A DNA stretch of 64,000 bases from Antilocapra americana (taxonomy: Eukaryota > Chordata > Mammalia > Artiodactyla > Antilocapridae). Positions 46,376-57,145 of the stretch are shown here, one piece after another; the first letter of the stretch is position 1; every line of letters starts with the position of its first letter. Location of the stretch: NCBI GenBank assembly GCA_007570785.1, contig ML664157.1, positions 8,167,154 to 8,231,153 of the forward strand, in the 5' to 3' direction. Below the pieces are notes generated by a model. That model saw nothing but the letters and a program-made list of their open reading frames with translations. It searched no databases and was not told the DNA's origin. The position numbers and the translations under genes are program-made.

Positions 46376-47287
46376 TAAATCTTTTAATTTTCTACTCACA
46401 ATAGACAGATGAAAAAGAGAATGGGAATTTTGAGCATCTATTATCTCTTCTGTAGTGACATGTGATACCTTTAGTTGTTGAGGAGTTTTCTTGCATAGCT
46501 GACAATGATGACTAGGCTTAAGAGGGCAGTAATTTAACTTTTGTTGTCCATTCCCCTGAAATACTGAGAGAAGAAGGGAAGAGAAAGAATCAAATATACT
46601 AGTGTGGAATGTCTTAGGTGAATTTTTCTTGATCCCATTGAGTGATAGTGTGAGTGTTATAACTCAATTTTGTCTCAGCTATTACTTTCTGATCATATTT
46701 TTGTGTGCATAACAAAAATGTAGATACTAGATAAAATTTTCAGATTTTTGCATCTGGGTGTATATGTATGTGTATGAGCAAAAGGGAGAGGTAAATGGGA
46801 GTTTGCTTAGATCGAGCTTCAAGGCATGTCTGGACCTTGCCAGGAAGAGTGCAATGTATTAAAATTTGAATTTCAAATCCGTTAATTTATTTTTACTCTC
46901 ATTTGTTATCATTAATCCCATTTTGGCATTATTAATACCAAAACAGTCTCTTGGAGGAAACGTTTAAAGAAAAACTGGCTTGTATCTATAAGTTATTTAA
47001 AACTTTTATATGATAAATATAAAAAGTGAAAATACTAACAATATATTTCTTTTTAAATATATGATTTTTAGTAGAGTTTCTATAACACTTCTACATTTTC
47101 TGTGTTTCATAATCATTTTATTTTGCTAACTGACTAAATGCAAAAACCCTGCCATCCAGCATGCTCTGTTAGCCAGCATTTCCAGCCCAGCCTTGTGGCA
47201 GATGTTTCAGGATAGGTTACTGAATCAAAAATATGGTTTGGGGGTTTAGGCAAAAAAGGTAAAAAGCACAAAGGGATAAAATTTTCA
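46376..47287. other. Unique intergenic DNA
   Basis: AT-rich; no repeat family or gene recognised. Confidence 0.4.
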
Positions 47288-47832
47288 CTTGAAGATTCAA
47301 TTCAGTTCAGTTCAGTCGCTCAATCATGTCCGACTCTTTGCAACCCCATGAACCGCAGCACACCAGGCCTCCCTGTCCATCACCAACTCCCAGAGTCCAC
47401 CCAAACCCATGTCCATAGAGTCAGTGATATCATTCAGCCATCTCATCTTCTGTCATTCCCTTCTCCACCTGCCCCCAATCATTCTCAGCATTAGGGTCTT
47501 TTCCAATGAGTCAACTCTTCGCATGAGGTAGCCAAAGTACTGGAGTTTCAGCTTCAACATCAGTCCTTCCAATGAACATCCAGGACTGATCTCCTTTAAG
47601 ATGGATTGGTTGGATCTCCTTGCAGTCCAAGGGACTCTCAAGAGTCTTCTCCAACACCACAGTTCAAAAGCATCAATTCTTCGGCACTCAGCTTTCTTTA
47701 CTGTCCAACTCTCACATCCATACATGACCACTGGAAAAACCGTAGCCTTGACTAGACGGACTTTTCTTGGCAAAGTAATGTCTCTGCTTTTCAATATGCT
47801 GTCTAGGTTGGTCATAACTTTCCTTCCAAGGA
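47288..47832 (-). mobile_element. BovB LINE 3' fragment (reverse)
   Basis: From AATTCAGTTCAGTTCAGTCG (3' UTR) to TAACTTTCCTTCCAAGGAAT in reverse, covering the same segment as 45588-46116. The minus-strand frame at 47453-48067 joins this element to the next L1 only by chance read-through. Confidence 0.93.
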
Positions 47833-47905
47833 ATAAGGAATTGATCATCAGTAACTCAAGAAAAAGATGAATAGTGCTGAATGTAAGAATAAGAGTGACA
47901 GAAGA

Positions 47906-48656
47906 GAAAACAGTGTGGAGGTTCCTTAAAAAACTGCAAATAGTCTCCCATATGACCCAGCAATCCCACTGCTGGGCATATACACCGAGGAAACCAGAAT
48001 TGAAAGAGACACATGTACCCCAATGTTCATCGCTGCATTGTTTACAATAGCCAGGACATGGAAGCAATCTAGATGCCCATCAACTGATGAATGGATAAGA
48101 AAGCTGTGGTACATACACACAATGGAATATTACTCAGCATTAAAAAAAAATTCATTTGAATCAGTTCTACTCAGATGGATGAAACTGGAGCCCGTTATCC
48201 AGAGTGAAGTAAGCCAGAAGCAAAAACAACAATACAGTATATCAACGCATATATATGGAATTTAGAAAGACGGTAACGAGAACCCAACATGCGAGACAGC
48301 AAAAGGAACGCAGACGTATAGAATAGACTCGTGGACTCTGTGGATGAGGGAAAGGGTGGGATGATATGGGAGAATGGCATTGAAACATGTTAATTATCAT
48401 ATGTGTAATCAATCGCCAGCCCAGGATTGATGCTCGGGGCTGGTGCATCGAGATTTCCCGGGGGGAGGGAGGAGGGAGGGGGGTTCTGGAGGGGGAGCAT
48501 ATGTAAACCCATGGTGATATCATGGCATTGTATGGCAAAACCAATAAAAAAAATTTAAAATTTAAAATAAATAAATAAATAAATACCACATCAAAAGCAA
48601 ATAAATAAATAAGTAAATAAATACCACATCAAAAGCAAAAAAAAAAAAAAAAAACA
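47906..48656 (+). mobile_element. Young L1 with a duplicated foreign 15-mer in its tail
   Basis: 5'-truncated L1 from AAAACAGTGTGGAGG. Its ORF2 C-terminus stays in frame through a nine-A run to a stop at about 48265, followed by the 3' UTR. A perfect 12-bp duplication, AGTGACAGAAGA, lies at 47894-47905 and 48657-48668. The A-rich tail contains TACCACATCAAAAGC twice, separated by (AAAT)n, before a final run of about 18 A's. That 15-mer is not L1 sequence. Confidence 0.94.
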
Positions 48657-48824
48657 AGTGACAGAAGAAGTGTGTAAGACTGTAGAAAGCCCAATATAGA
48701 GGTGAGAACTAGAAACTAGGGCTAAAGGAGATGAGGAAAATATGAAGGAGGATGGAATGAAAAAATAGCAATAACAGTTTAAGCTACATTTATTGAGCAC
48801 TTACTATTATAAATATTATGTTGA

Positions 48825-49019
48825 AAAGTGAAAGTGTTAGTCGGTCAGTTGTGTCTGACTCTTTGCACCCCCACTGAGTGTAGCCTGACAGGGTCCTCTG
48901 TCCATGGGATTCTCCAAGTAAGAATATTGAAGTGGACAGCAGATCTTCCTGAGCCAAGGATCAAATTCAGGTCTCCTGCATTACAGGCAGATTCTTCACT
49001 GTCTGGACTACCAGGGAAA
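48825..49019 (-). mobile_element. Bov-tA SINE (reverse)
   Basis: GAAAGTGTTAGTCGGTCAGT through CTCCAAGTAAGAATATTGAA to GGACTACCAGGGAAATC in reverse. A short segment before the AGATCTTCC part is missing. It abuts the Bov-A2 that follows. Confidence 0.9.
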
Positions 49020-49033
49020 TCCTATTAAATACT

Positions 49034-49296
49034 GCTGCTAAGTCACTTCAGGCATGTCCAACTCTGTGCCACCCTAGAGACGGCAGCCCACCAGGCTCCC
49101 TCATTCCTGGGATTCTCCAGGCAAGAACACTGGAGTGGGTTGCCATTTCCTTCTCCAATGCATGAAAGTAAAAAGTGAAAGTGAAGTTGCTCAGTCGTGT
49201 CTGACTCTTAGCGACCCCATGGACTGCAGCCTATCAGGCTCCTCCGTCCATGGGATTTTCCAGGCAAGACTACTGGAATGAGTTGCCATCACCTTC
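49034..49296 (-). mobile_element. Bov-A2 SINE dimer (reverse)
   Basis: Two monomers in reverse from GCTGCTAAGTCACTTCAGG to GTTGCCATCACCTTC. A perfect 14-bp duplication, TCCTATTAAATACT, lies at 49020-49033 and 49297-49310. Its left copy starts directly at the end of the Bov-tA. Confidence 0.95.
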
Positions 49297-49310
49297 TCCT
49301 ATTAAATACT

Positions 49311-49920
49311 AGGGATGCTTTCATTTACTCTCAACAATGAAAGGATGGCTATTACTCCTAGGAAGATGATATTATGCCCAGAGGAAGAAACTGGGAAGAA
49401 GTCAGGAGCACAGGTAACTCTCTCGTAAAAAATATCATGAAGAGTGACAGCATCAAGATTTATATTCAGGGCTTTTTATTTATGCTCAAGGCCTTTCCAT
49501 ACTTGGCTTCTTTCGACTTAATCACTTTGAAAATTGATTCCTCACTAAGTGTGTTTAATAATTCTTTATTAGCTTGAATATGCACTTAGCAATACTTAAG
49601 TCAAATTTTAATATTCTAGCTCTAAAAGGAGAATAAAAGAATATCAGCAAGCAGGAAGTACAGCACCAGCTCATATTCCATCAATCTTCCTTTTACTTAT
49701 GATGGTTTTCACATGCAGATACAATATCTTAATCAATAACCACAAAAGTTGATTAACTGCTGTTTACTAAATCAAATCCTGCTTTAAGCTAATGTCTAAA
49801 ACCAAAGCAGGAATTACGTGAGTTGGGTTATATAAAAACCGGTATACATCAGGCCATTTCCAGGAAGAGCTTTCTTGGGCCAAAAGGATGTTTTCCCTTA
49901 GCCAGAAAGAATGACATATG
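49311..49920. other. Unique intergenic DNA
   Basis: No gene or repeat recognised. Confidence 0.4.
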
Positions 49921-49921
49921 A

Positions 49922-50130
49922 GGGCGTCCCTGGTGGCTCAGATGATAAAGAGTCTGTGTGCAATGCAGGAGACCCAGGTTCAGTCCCTGGGTGGGGAAGA
50001 TCCCTTGAAGAAGAAAATGGCAACCCACTCCAGTATTCTTGCATGGGAAACCCATGGACAGAGGAGTCTGGTGGGCTATACAGTCCATGGGACTCAAAAG
50101 GGTTGGACATGACTTAGTGACTAACTGATG
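49922..50130 (+). mobile_element. Bov-tA SINE
   Basis: GGCGTCCCTGGTGGCTCAGA to GACTTAGTGACTAACTGATG. Imperfect flanks TGACATATGA and TGATGTATGA may be the target duplication. Frames on both strands here are SINE read-through. Confidence 0.92.
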
Positions 50131-50355
50131 ATGATGTATGAACAACTGAATCAATTTTAATATTGTAAGCTGTTAAGAAAAAAATGGATGCCAGTTCATT
50201 GGAGGGGCCCAATGTACACCTTGAACATAAAGTGTTTTAAAATGTCAAGAATATATGCCTGAAGTGATTATTTTGATTGGCAAAAATTTTTATGAAAGTT
50301 TTGGAAATTGGAATCAATAAGAGAGTGAGTGTTTAAAATATGTGCATATGTTTGC

Positions 50356-50379
50356 ACACACACATACACACACACACAA
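50356..50379. repeat. Short CA microsatellite
   Basis: CACACACACATACACACACA-type run, imperfect. Confidence 0.85.
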
Positions 50380-50399
50380 AACCCAAAACAGGTAGGGAG

Positions 50400-52285
50400 G
50401 ATTACTATGAAGGTGAAAGCCATGTATTCCAAGAATCTCATGCAAAACTCCAGAGAAGTTCCCCAGTATTCCATAGGAAGTCATCCAAAATCAGGGGCTG
50501 TCCAAAGAGAAAATAATCAAGGTAATTAATTCAAAGACTACAGAAATGCTGAACCGGTGTGCCCTGCTGCCCCTCATTATCCCCCATAATGCCATATACC
50601 TGAGTAATTCACCCCTATGCCCCAAACAGAAGGCCCTTTTTGAAGAAGTGTTGGCTCTCTGGTGAGATGCGAGAAGAGAGCAGAGCCCAAATTAACTCTA
50701 GAACTCTGCCATGAAAAAAAAAATAAGAGGAGTATCTCTTTCCAAACCTGAAATCAATAAACATGAAATAAGTCCATCTACAGAACAAAATTCAACTAGT
50801 GGAATCTTAAATAGCTGTCCTTACAAGATTCAATTGAACTAACCTGAGACCAGAACTCAGCCTTTCTTACATTCCTGAAATGCATGCTATCTCACAAAGA
50901 ATTAGTGAGAAACATCAGCTTTTATCAATCATTTTATGGGGAGATTGAGAAAACATACATTACCTATCATATAGGAATAATTTATTAAGTATCACACATT
51001 ATAATCACATACATTTAACTGTTCTTCCTAAAGACATCTACCCTTCATTTCCTTTCTCTCTTTTCTGATTGCAAGAATATCAAATTTTCTCTTCCTCTTT
51101 ATCATGTCTGTGTCCTCCAGGGTCCTTGCTGATTCCAACACATATTTCCTACTTTCTGCTGAAGTAATTGTACTAGTGAAATATGTTTTAGTTCAAGCAC
51201 CAACCACATAAAGTGTTTCCAAGTTTGCATAACCCTATAATTAGTTATATCTCTACCTACAAATCCTTTTCTAATACTTTTTGTCCCATATATTATTTAA
51301 TTGAACCATTTCCCTTAGGATCACTACTAACTGTCACTCTTATGTAAGTCTTCCCATTATTTATTTAGTTCCCCATAAAATGAGTCCACATTTGCCTTTC
51401 CAACATCTGTCTCTTCCCATTACCACACAGGCTAATTTTTTTTCAAACGCTCCATGCATTCTTTATCCTCTAAGACTCTTATACAAAAGGAAATGTAATT
51501 CAAATTGGGTCCCCATATGGAAAGAATAAAGTGAATCTTTGGGGATCTGTATGGTTAAATCTCTAAATCTTCTCTATGGTCCAGTTAACATGTACCACCA
51601 TAAGATGCCTTCCATCTCACCTATCATGCAGTTGTACATTAAGAAAAAAAGGCATTTAAAAGATTTTCCAGAATTCCAAGAAAGTTGCCTATATGACATC
51701 CAATGTAACATATAAGTCAATTATAACAATATGGCTTAATTAGAACTTTTCAGAATGGCAGCTAGAAAAATTAATTTCCTTGAGAAGTCAAATGGCATAT
51801 TCAATGACTTGAAATTTCCAAACCAGCCTCTGCAATTCCACTATCCTGACAGAAGCATGGAACCTAATTTATTTGTCTTGGCTAATTAAATTCTACCTAA
51901 AATGCCACCACTGCTGCTTTTCTATAAGGTAGAGATGTTAATTACATGAGAACATTCAGTGTTATCATGCTAGGAAAGTCGATTACCACAGCCATGTTTT
52001 TAAAGGCTTGGTCCAAAGTCACTTTCTAACTGTTCTGCTGGAATGTCAATGAATCCTATATATTCAAACACAGAACAGTTACCTAATCACCTTCTATCCC
52101 CAAGTTTGTATCTGATAGCTCTAGTTTTCATATATTCGGCATCATTTTGTAAAACATGTGAAGCCTAAAACATCAGAAGTATACATTTTTTTAAAAAGCA
52201 CAGAAAAACCATGAGCAAAAGGAAAATAAATTTTTATTGATAATGAGATTAAGACATAAAAGTAGAACAAAGGGCCATAAAGCAG
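50400..52285. other. Unique AT-rich block
   Basis: About 1.9 kb with no repeat family confidently recognised and no gene. A-runs occur near 50715 and 51642. Confidence 0.4.
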
Positions 52286-52293
52286 AATGGCCA

Positions 52294-53168
52294 TAAAGAT
52301 ACATGTATGGAGTACATCATGAGAAATGTTGGGCTGGAGGAAGCACAAGTTGGAATCAAGACTGCTGGGAGAAATATCAATAATCTCAAATATGCAGATG
52401 ACACCACCCTTATGGCAGAGAGTAAAGAAGAACTAAAGAGCCTCTTGATGAAAGTGAAAGAGGACAGTGAAAAAGTTGGCTTAAAGCTCAACATTCAGAA
52501 AACTAACATCATGGCATCTGGTCCCATCACTTCATGGTAAATAGATGGGGAAACAGTGGAAACAGTGGCTGACTTTATTTTTCTGGGCTCCAAAATCACT
52601 GCAGATGACAATTACAGCCATGAAATTAAAAGATGCTTACTCCTTGGAAGGAAAGTTATGACCAACCTAGACAGCATATTGAAAAGCAGACACATTACTT
52701 TGCCAACAAAGGTCCGTCTAGTCAAGACTATGGTTTTTCCAGTGGTCATGTATGGATACGAGAGTTGAATTATAAAGAAAACTGAGCACCGAAGAATTGA
52801 TGCTTCTGAACTGTGGTGTTGGAGAAGACTCTTGAGAGTCCCTTGGACTGCAAGGAGATCCAAGTCCATCCTAAAGGAGATCAGTCCTGAGTGTTCATTG
52901 GAAGGACTGATGTTGAAGCTGAAACCCCAGTCCTTTGGCCACCTGATGCAAAGAGCTGATTCATTGGAAAAGACCCTGATGCTGGGAAAGATTGAGGGCA
53001 GGAGGGGTAGGAGACAACAGAGGATGAGATGATTGGATGGCATCACCAACTCAATGGACATGGGTCTTGTTAGACTCCAAGAGTTGGTGATGGACAGGGA
53101 AGCCTGGTGTGCTGCGGTTCATGGGGGTCACAAAGAGTTGGACACGACTGAGCTACTAAACTGAACTG
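52294..53168 (+). mobile_element. BovB LINE, longest piece, with RT YADD motif
   Basis: The fragment begins in the reverse-transcriptase domain; the YADD catalytic motif is encoded at 52391-52402 (TATGCAGATGAC), followed by a Thr-Thr-Leu context. It runs on through the ORF2 C-terminus to the 3' UTR, ending CTACTAAACTGAACTGA. Stops at TGGTAAATAG (about 52540) and at GAGAGTTGAAT (about 52766), plus a codon deletion near 52862, break the frame. About 0.87 kb of roughly 3 kb remain; the endonuclease domain is absent. Imperfect flanks ATGGCCATAAAG and ATGGCTTATAAA may be the target duplication. Confidence 0.93.
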
Positions 53169-53169
53169 A

Positions 53170-54435
53170 TGGCTTATAAATTTAATCTGTTTTCTATTTT
53201 TAAATAGAAACAGCCCTTGGAAGTGTTTCAAATAGGCACTATGTTTCCTATTCAAGATCTCTTCCTTTCTCTTTCTTATTAAAAAAAAAACCCACATTTT
53301 TATTATGGTAGTAATATAGATTGGGGGTAAATTATGGTTATTCTAAGCCAGCCCTGGTCATCTCATCTCCTCTGAAATAGTTGTTCTGCTAGTATTTGTT
53401 GTAGCTGGGCACCTAACCTGGTTATGGCCAATAAAATCGTAGGAGATAACTGGGGGTTCTCTGGAGATGTTCCTTTGCATTTAGCTAGATTTCTCTGAGA
53501 AAATTAGGCATATGTTATTCTTTAGGATGTTACTGTTACGAGGATTTGACTCCCAGTGCTACTACAACCACCTAACAACCATGACCTAGGCTAGCCTTTT
53601 AACAAGCTTGACACTGAAAGTGCATAGCTGAAAAAAAGTAAGATGTAATTGCTGTGAATATCACTAAGTTGCTAAATAGTCACTCTTAAACCAAACTGTC
53701 TCCTAACATCTTGTTAACTAAGGTTATACATTTATTGACGCTTTAATATGGAAGAAGCAAATTTTCACTAGCAATTAACAGAAATTTTTCTAAAAAGCAT
53801 TTTCATGCGCAGTGAACATTGGGATGGACAATATTTCCAAACAGCATTCCTGTAGCAAATAAAAAGGTAGATTTGATAATACCTTTATGAGAACATAGCA
53901 TCAAAAAGAAACTCCATGAGAGTAAACCATCAGATCTATGCAATCTAGACTATGCTATAGTTTTTCCTAGCCTGATTTTATTCCACAACAAATTCTAACC
54001 TATCTAGAGGTCTTCCAAAAGAACACATTAAAGGTCAAAATATAGTATTAATGTTAGATATTCTGTCAAAGTAGAAGATGGAGAAAGAGTGGTAGGGAAG
54101 GGAAGAAGGAGAAAGAAAATGCAGAATGGTCAAATACACATAGAAAATCCTAGGATAACAATGTTAAACAATTTCTCAAAGGTTCTTGATGTGCTAATGG
54201 GTGTTAAGAACATGTAAGTGATGCATGTAGCATTTCTGATGTTATTCTGACCCTAGACCTCAGAGTATATACAGGGAATATTTTCCTGTATTTTTATCAT
54301 ACATAATATAAAGGAAATCACATTCTGTATAGTCTCTATATATTCTTCCATGCAGATGAAACAGCAGGAAACTGAGCAATAAATATACTAAAAATTGCCA
54401 AAAATCACCCCAGGCATCTCTCCCCTATGCTAGGT
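53170..54435. other. Unique intergenic DNA
   Basis: No repeat family or gene recognised. A ten-A run lies at about 53281. Confidence 0.4.
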
Positions 54436-54459
54436 TTTTGACCAGTGCACAACCAGCTA

Positions 54460-54680
54460 TGGTCTTCACTAGTGGCTCAGGGGTAACGAACCAGCCTGTA
54501 ATGCAAGTTGGCTCGGAGACCCAGTTTCAATCCCTGGAAGGGGATGATCCTTTGGAGGAAGAATTGGCAACCCACTTCAATAATCTTGCCCAGAAAACTC
54601 TATGGACAGAGGAGCCTGGCAGGCTATAGTCCATGGGTAACGAAAGAGTCGCACCTGACCGCCGGATTGAACAACACGCT
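54460..54680 (+). mobile_element. Bov-tA SINE
   Basis: GTCTTCACTAGTGGCTCAGG (diverged tRNA head) through TTTCAATCCCTGGAAGGGGA to GACCGCCGGATTGAACAACA. No clear target duplication. It directly precedes the unidentified reading frame and may also have disrupted its upstream part. Confidence 0.88.
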
Positions 54681-54700
54681 CCCTCACATACTGCTTCCTG

Positions 54701-54862
54701 CAGTTCAGACCCTATTTAAGTGAACAGTACAGATATGATCCATTTTATGGATCAGCTCATGAAGTGGATAAAAAAAAAAATCTCAATCATATGTTAGAAA
54801 GGAGGAAAAAGGAATTAGAAACTTTTTTCGACACTCCAGACAAATATGAACATGAGATAACC
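54701..54862 (+). pseudogene. Unidentified coding-like fragment, split by two insertions
   Basis: An open frame starts after a pyrimidine-rich stretch ending CTTCCTGCAG, which resembles a splice acceptor but could be chance. It runs 54 codons to 54862. Its composition is protein-like and charged: RYDPFYG near the start, then a KKK run, then ERRKKELE and DTPDKYEHE. The last codons are Glu-Ile-Thr at 54854-54862. After a YWHAH retrocopy and a BovB, the target sequence is repeated and the frame continues at 56796 with Glu-Ile-Thr, then Leu-Asp-Asp-Ser-Asn and a TAG at 56820-56822. Removing the insertions therefore gives one continuous C-terminal segment. I do not recognise the protein. It could be a terminal exon or the 3' end of an older processed copy. 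Confidence 0.6.
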
Positions 54863-56498
54863 CAGCGCAGAGGTCCAGGCAGCTGAGAAGGCCAGCAGAG
54901 CCCCGAGCCATCGGAGCTGCCTGCCACCTGCAGCCTGGACCAGCGGGCGAGCCAGTGCCCGCATGCGCAGAGGCCTCCGCGGGGGCCAAGAGCGCACGCG
55001 CCACGGGCGAGCGAGGGAGCGCGGCGCCGGGAGAGGCCCGGCCGCGACGACCAGGGGCACCGCAGGCAGCTGCAACTGCAGCTGGCCAAAGCCTCCGCCA
55101 AGGAGGGTGCGACCAAGCTCAATGAACCTGCCTTCTCTGAAGACCCAGACCTCCTCTCTGTGGCTTTCAAGAACGTGGGCGTTGCCTGGCTGTCTTCCTG
55201 GAGGATCATCTACCAGAAAACCTTGGCGGACCGGGAGTGAGAAGAACCTGGAGAAGGTTGAGGTTTACCAAGAGAAGGTCAGCAAGGAGCTGGAGACGGT
55301 GTGCGATGCCATGCTGGCTCTTCTGGACAGGTTCCTCATCGGGAACCGCAGTGATTTCCAGTGTGAGAGTAAGGTCTTCGGCCTGGAGATGAAAGGCGAC
55401 GGTGAGAAGAAAAATGATGTGGTCCCGAGCTCTGCACACTGCGGAAAGGAAGCCTCCACAATCAGCCGAGAGCACTTGCAGCCCATGCTCCACATCTGGC
55501 TAGGCCAGGCCTCAGCTTCCCAATGGTCTGCGCCGAGATCCAGAAAGATCACAGGCAAGCCTGCCTCTTGGCCTTTCACGATGCTGTAACCCAGCTGGAC
55601 TCACTGAACGAGGAGTCCTATAAGGACTACATGCTCATCTTGCGGCTGCTGCGAGACAGCCTCACCTTCTGGAGGAGCGACCAACTGGACGAGGAAGCTG
55701 GAGAAAACGACGCAGGCGCCTCGGTCCTGACCGCCACCCTGTCACCGCCGGCCCTTGCTCATCACAATCACTGAGTATCTAGTGCTAAACTTGCCTGTGT
55801 GGCAGCACAGCTACTCAGACTACTCGAATCTACTCGCCGCTCTGCCGGGAAGCAGTTCTGGACAAATTCACTGGCATTGCTTTGAGCCCATGGAAGCTTC
55901 CTTTTCCAATTGTGCAGACAGGTGCGTTCCCAGTAGTACAGTTCGATGCTATGCCTGCTGATCTAAGTGAAATGGAGGTGAAAGCAATGGGGAAGTTAGA
56001 AGGGAGAATTAGCGGACACAGGCTATTTAACAGTCAGCTATTTAAATGATTCATTTAAAACAAGCTGGTAATGTTCGTTAAAGCAGTTTGTCTGTGCATA
56101 CAAAAATGAATTCACCCCTCCCGCCTGTTTCTTAAACTGATGGAAAACTGTTGAGGGAAGCTGAGACAGAGAGATCCTTGCTCCTGTGCATCTGCTTAAT
56201 AATAAGCTGCTTCACATGATGATTAAGTTGTGCCTTGTTTTGCCTCTTTAAATAATGAGGTGCACAAACCGTCTTTTCAATGCAATACATCTAAAGTTTT
56301 GATACCTGTAACTTTTGGGGATGGGGAGGTTACAATTATTTGGATTTATTTTTTGTAATTCTTTGGCTGTCGTCCTTATGTGTCAGCCCATGTCAGTTGA
56401 AATGGATGATTATAAAATACTAGACTTTTAAATTATATCTTTTGGAGTTCAATGGGTAAATAAATGCTGTTTGGGGGATATTTTAAAAAATAAAAAAA
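54863..56498 (+). pseudogene. YWHAH: Processed pseudogene of 14-3-3 eta
   Basis: 14-3-3 eta is a dimeric adaptor that binds phosphoserine/threonine motifs in the cytosol. This intronless copy has a GC-rich 5' part, a coding part (about 55050-55700), a long 3' UTR, an AATAAA at 56459-56464 and a short A-rich tail. An 11-bp duplication, ATGAGATAACC, lies at 54852-54862 and 56499-56509. Matching blocks include LLSVAFKN, SSWRII, KELETVCDA, LLDRFLI, ESKVF and LLRDSLTFW, ending DEEAGE, which favours eta over gamma. The copy is dead. The start codon is gone, an extra T near 55238 creates TGA, and a second frameshift lies near 55510. About ten codons after MKGD are missing, including the Arg-Tyr pair of the phosphopeptide groove; the groove arginine before SSWR is also lost. 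The CpG-rich 5' end is inherited mRNA sequence, not a promoter island. Confidence 0.93.
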
Positions 56499-56509
56499 AT
56501 GAGATAACC

Positions 56510-56794
56510 GTCAGTTTAGTTCAGTCGCTCAGTCACGTCCAACTCTTTGGGACCCTGTGGACTACAGTACGCCGGTCTTCCCTGTCCATCACTAACTCCC
56601 AGAGTTTACTCAAACTCATATCCATAGAGTCAGTGATGTCATCCAACCATCTCATTCTCTGCTGTCCCCTTCTCCTCCCACCTTCAATGTTTACCAGCAT
56701 CAGGGTCTTTTCAAATGAGTAAATTCTTCACATCAGTGGGCAAAGTATTGGAGTTTCAGCTTCAGCATCAGTCCTTCCAGTGAATATTCAGGAC
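56510..56794 (-). mobile_element. BovB 3' fragment at the pseudogene's target site (reverse)
   Basis: CAGTTTAGTTCAGTCGCTCA to CTTCCAGTGAATATTCAGG in reverse BovB order. Its 10-bp target duplication, TGAGATAACC, is at 56500-56509 and 56795-56804; the left copy is also the right-hand duplication of the YWHAH retrocopy. Confidence 0.93.
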
Positions 56795-56795
56795 T

Positions 56796-56822
56796 GAGAT
56801 AACCTTAGACGATTCGAACTAG
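56796..56822 (+). pseudogene. C-terminal end of the split unidentified frame
   Basis: Continuation of the frame at 54701-54862. Glu-Ile-Thr is the duplicated target; Leu-Asp-Asp-Ser-Asn and a TAG stop follow. The assignment rests on frame continuity after removing the two insertions. Confidence 0.55.
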
Positions 56823-56923
56823 AATATTAAATGATTCCTATTGTATCTCACGATCTCACACTCACTGTCTCACATCCCCTGAGACAAGTTTATTAAAAAG
56901 TATATATTGTTGAAATGAGACTA

Positions 56924-57143
56924 CAGTTGACCCTTAATAAGGGTTTGAACTGTGACGGTCTACTTATATACAGATTTAGTTTAGTAAATACATGCTATAG
57001 TACTACATGATCTTGAATGTTTGAGTCCACTGTTCAGAACCCCCAGATGAAGAGGGCAGACTGAACTTACACGTGGGTTTAGGACTGTTCAGGGGTCCAT
57101 TCCCCAAACACCTCCCCAGCCCGAGTTACTCCGGGGCCAACTG
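56924..57143 (+). mobile_element. Tigger/MER2-like DNA transposon remnant
   Basis: Starts CAGTTGACCCTTAATAAGGG and ends CCGGGGCCAACTG, giving diverged terminal inverted repeats. TA dinucleotides at 56922-56923 and 57144-57145 are the expected Tc1/mariner-type duplication. At 220 bp it is non-autonomous and has no transposase. The MER2 name is from recognition only. Confidence 0.8.
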
Positions 57144-57145
57144 TA

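Noticed and set aside
47453..48067. 204-codon minus-strand frame as a fusion gene
   Set aside because: It joins antisense L1, a short spacer and BovB ORF2 only because no stop happens to fall between them.
54950..55100. CpG island promoter
   Set aside because: The CpG-rich bases are the copied 5' end of the 14-3-3 mRNA within the target duplication, not a local promoter.
54963..55589. 208-codon open frame as a gene
   Set aside because: It crosses the GC-rich 5' part and the shifted reading frames of the YWHAH processed pseudogene; the real coding frame changes twice inside it.
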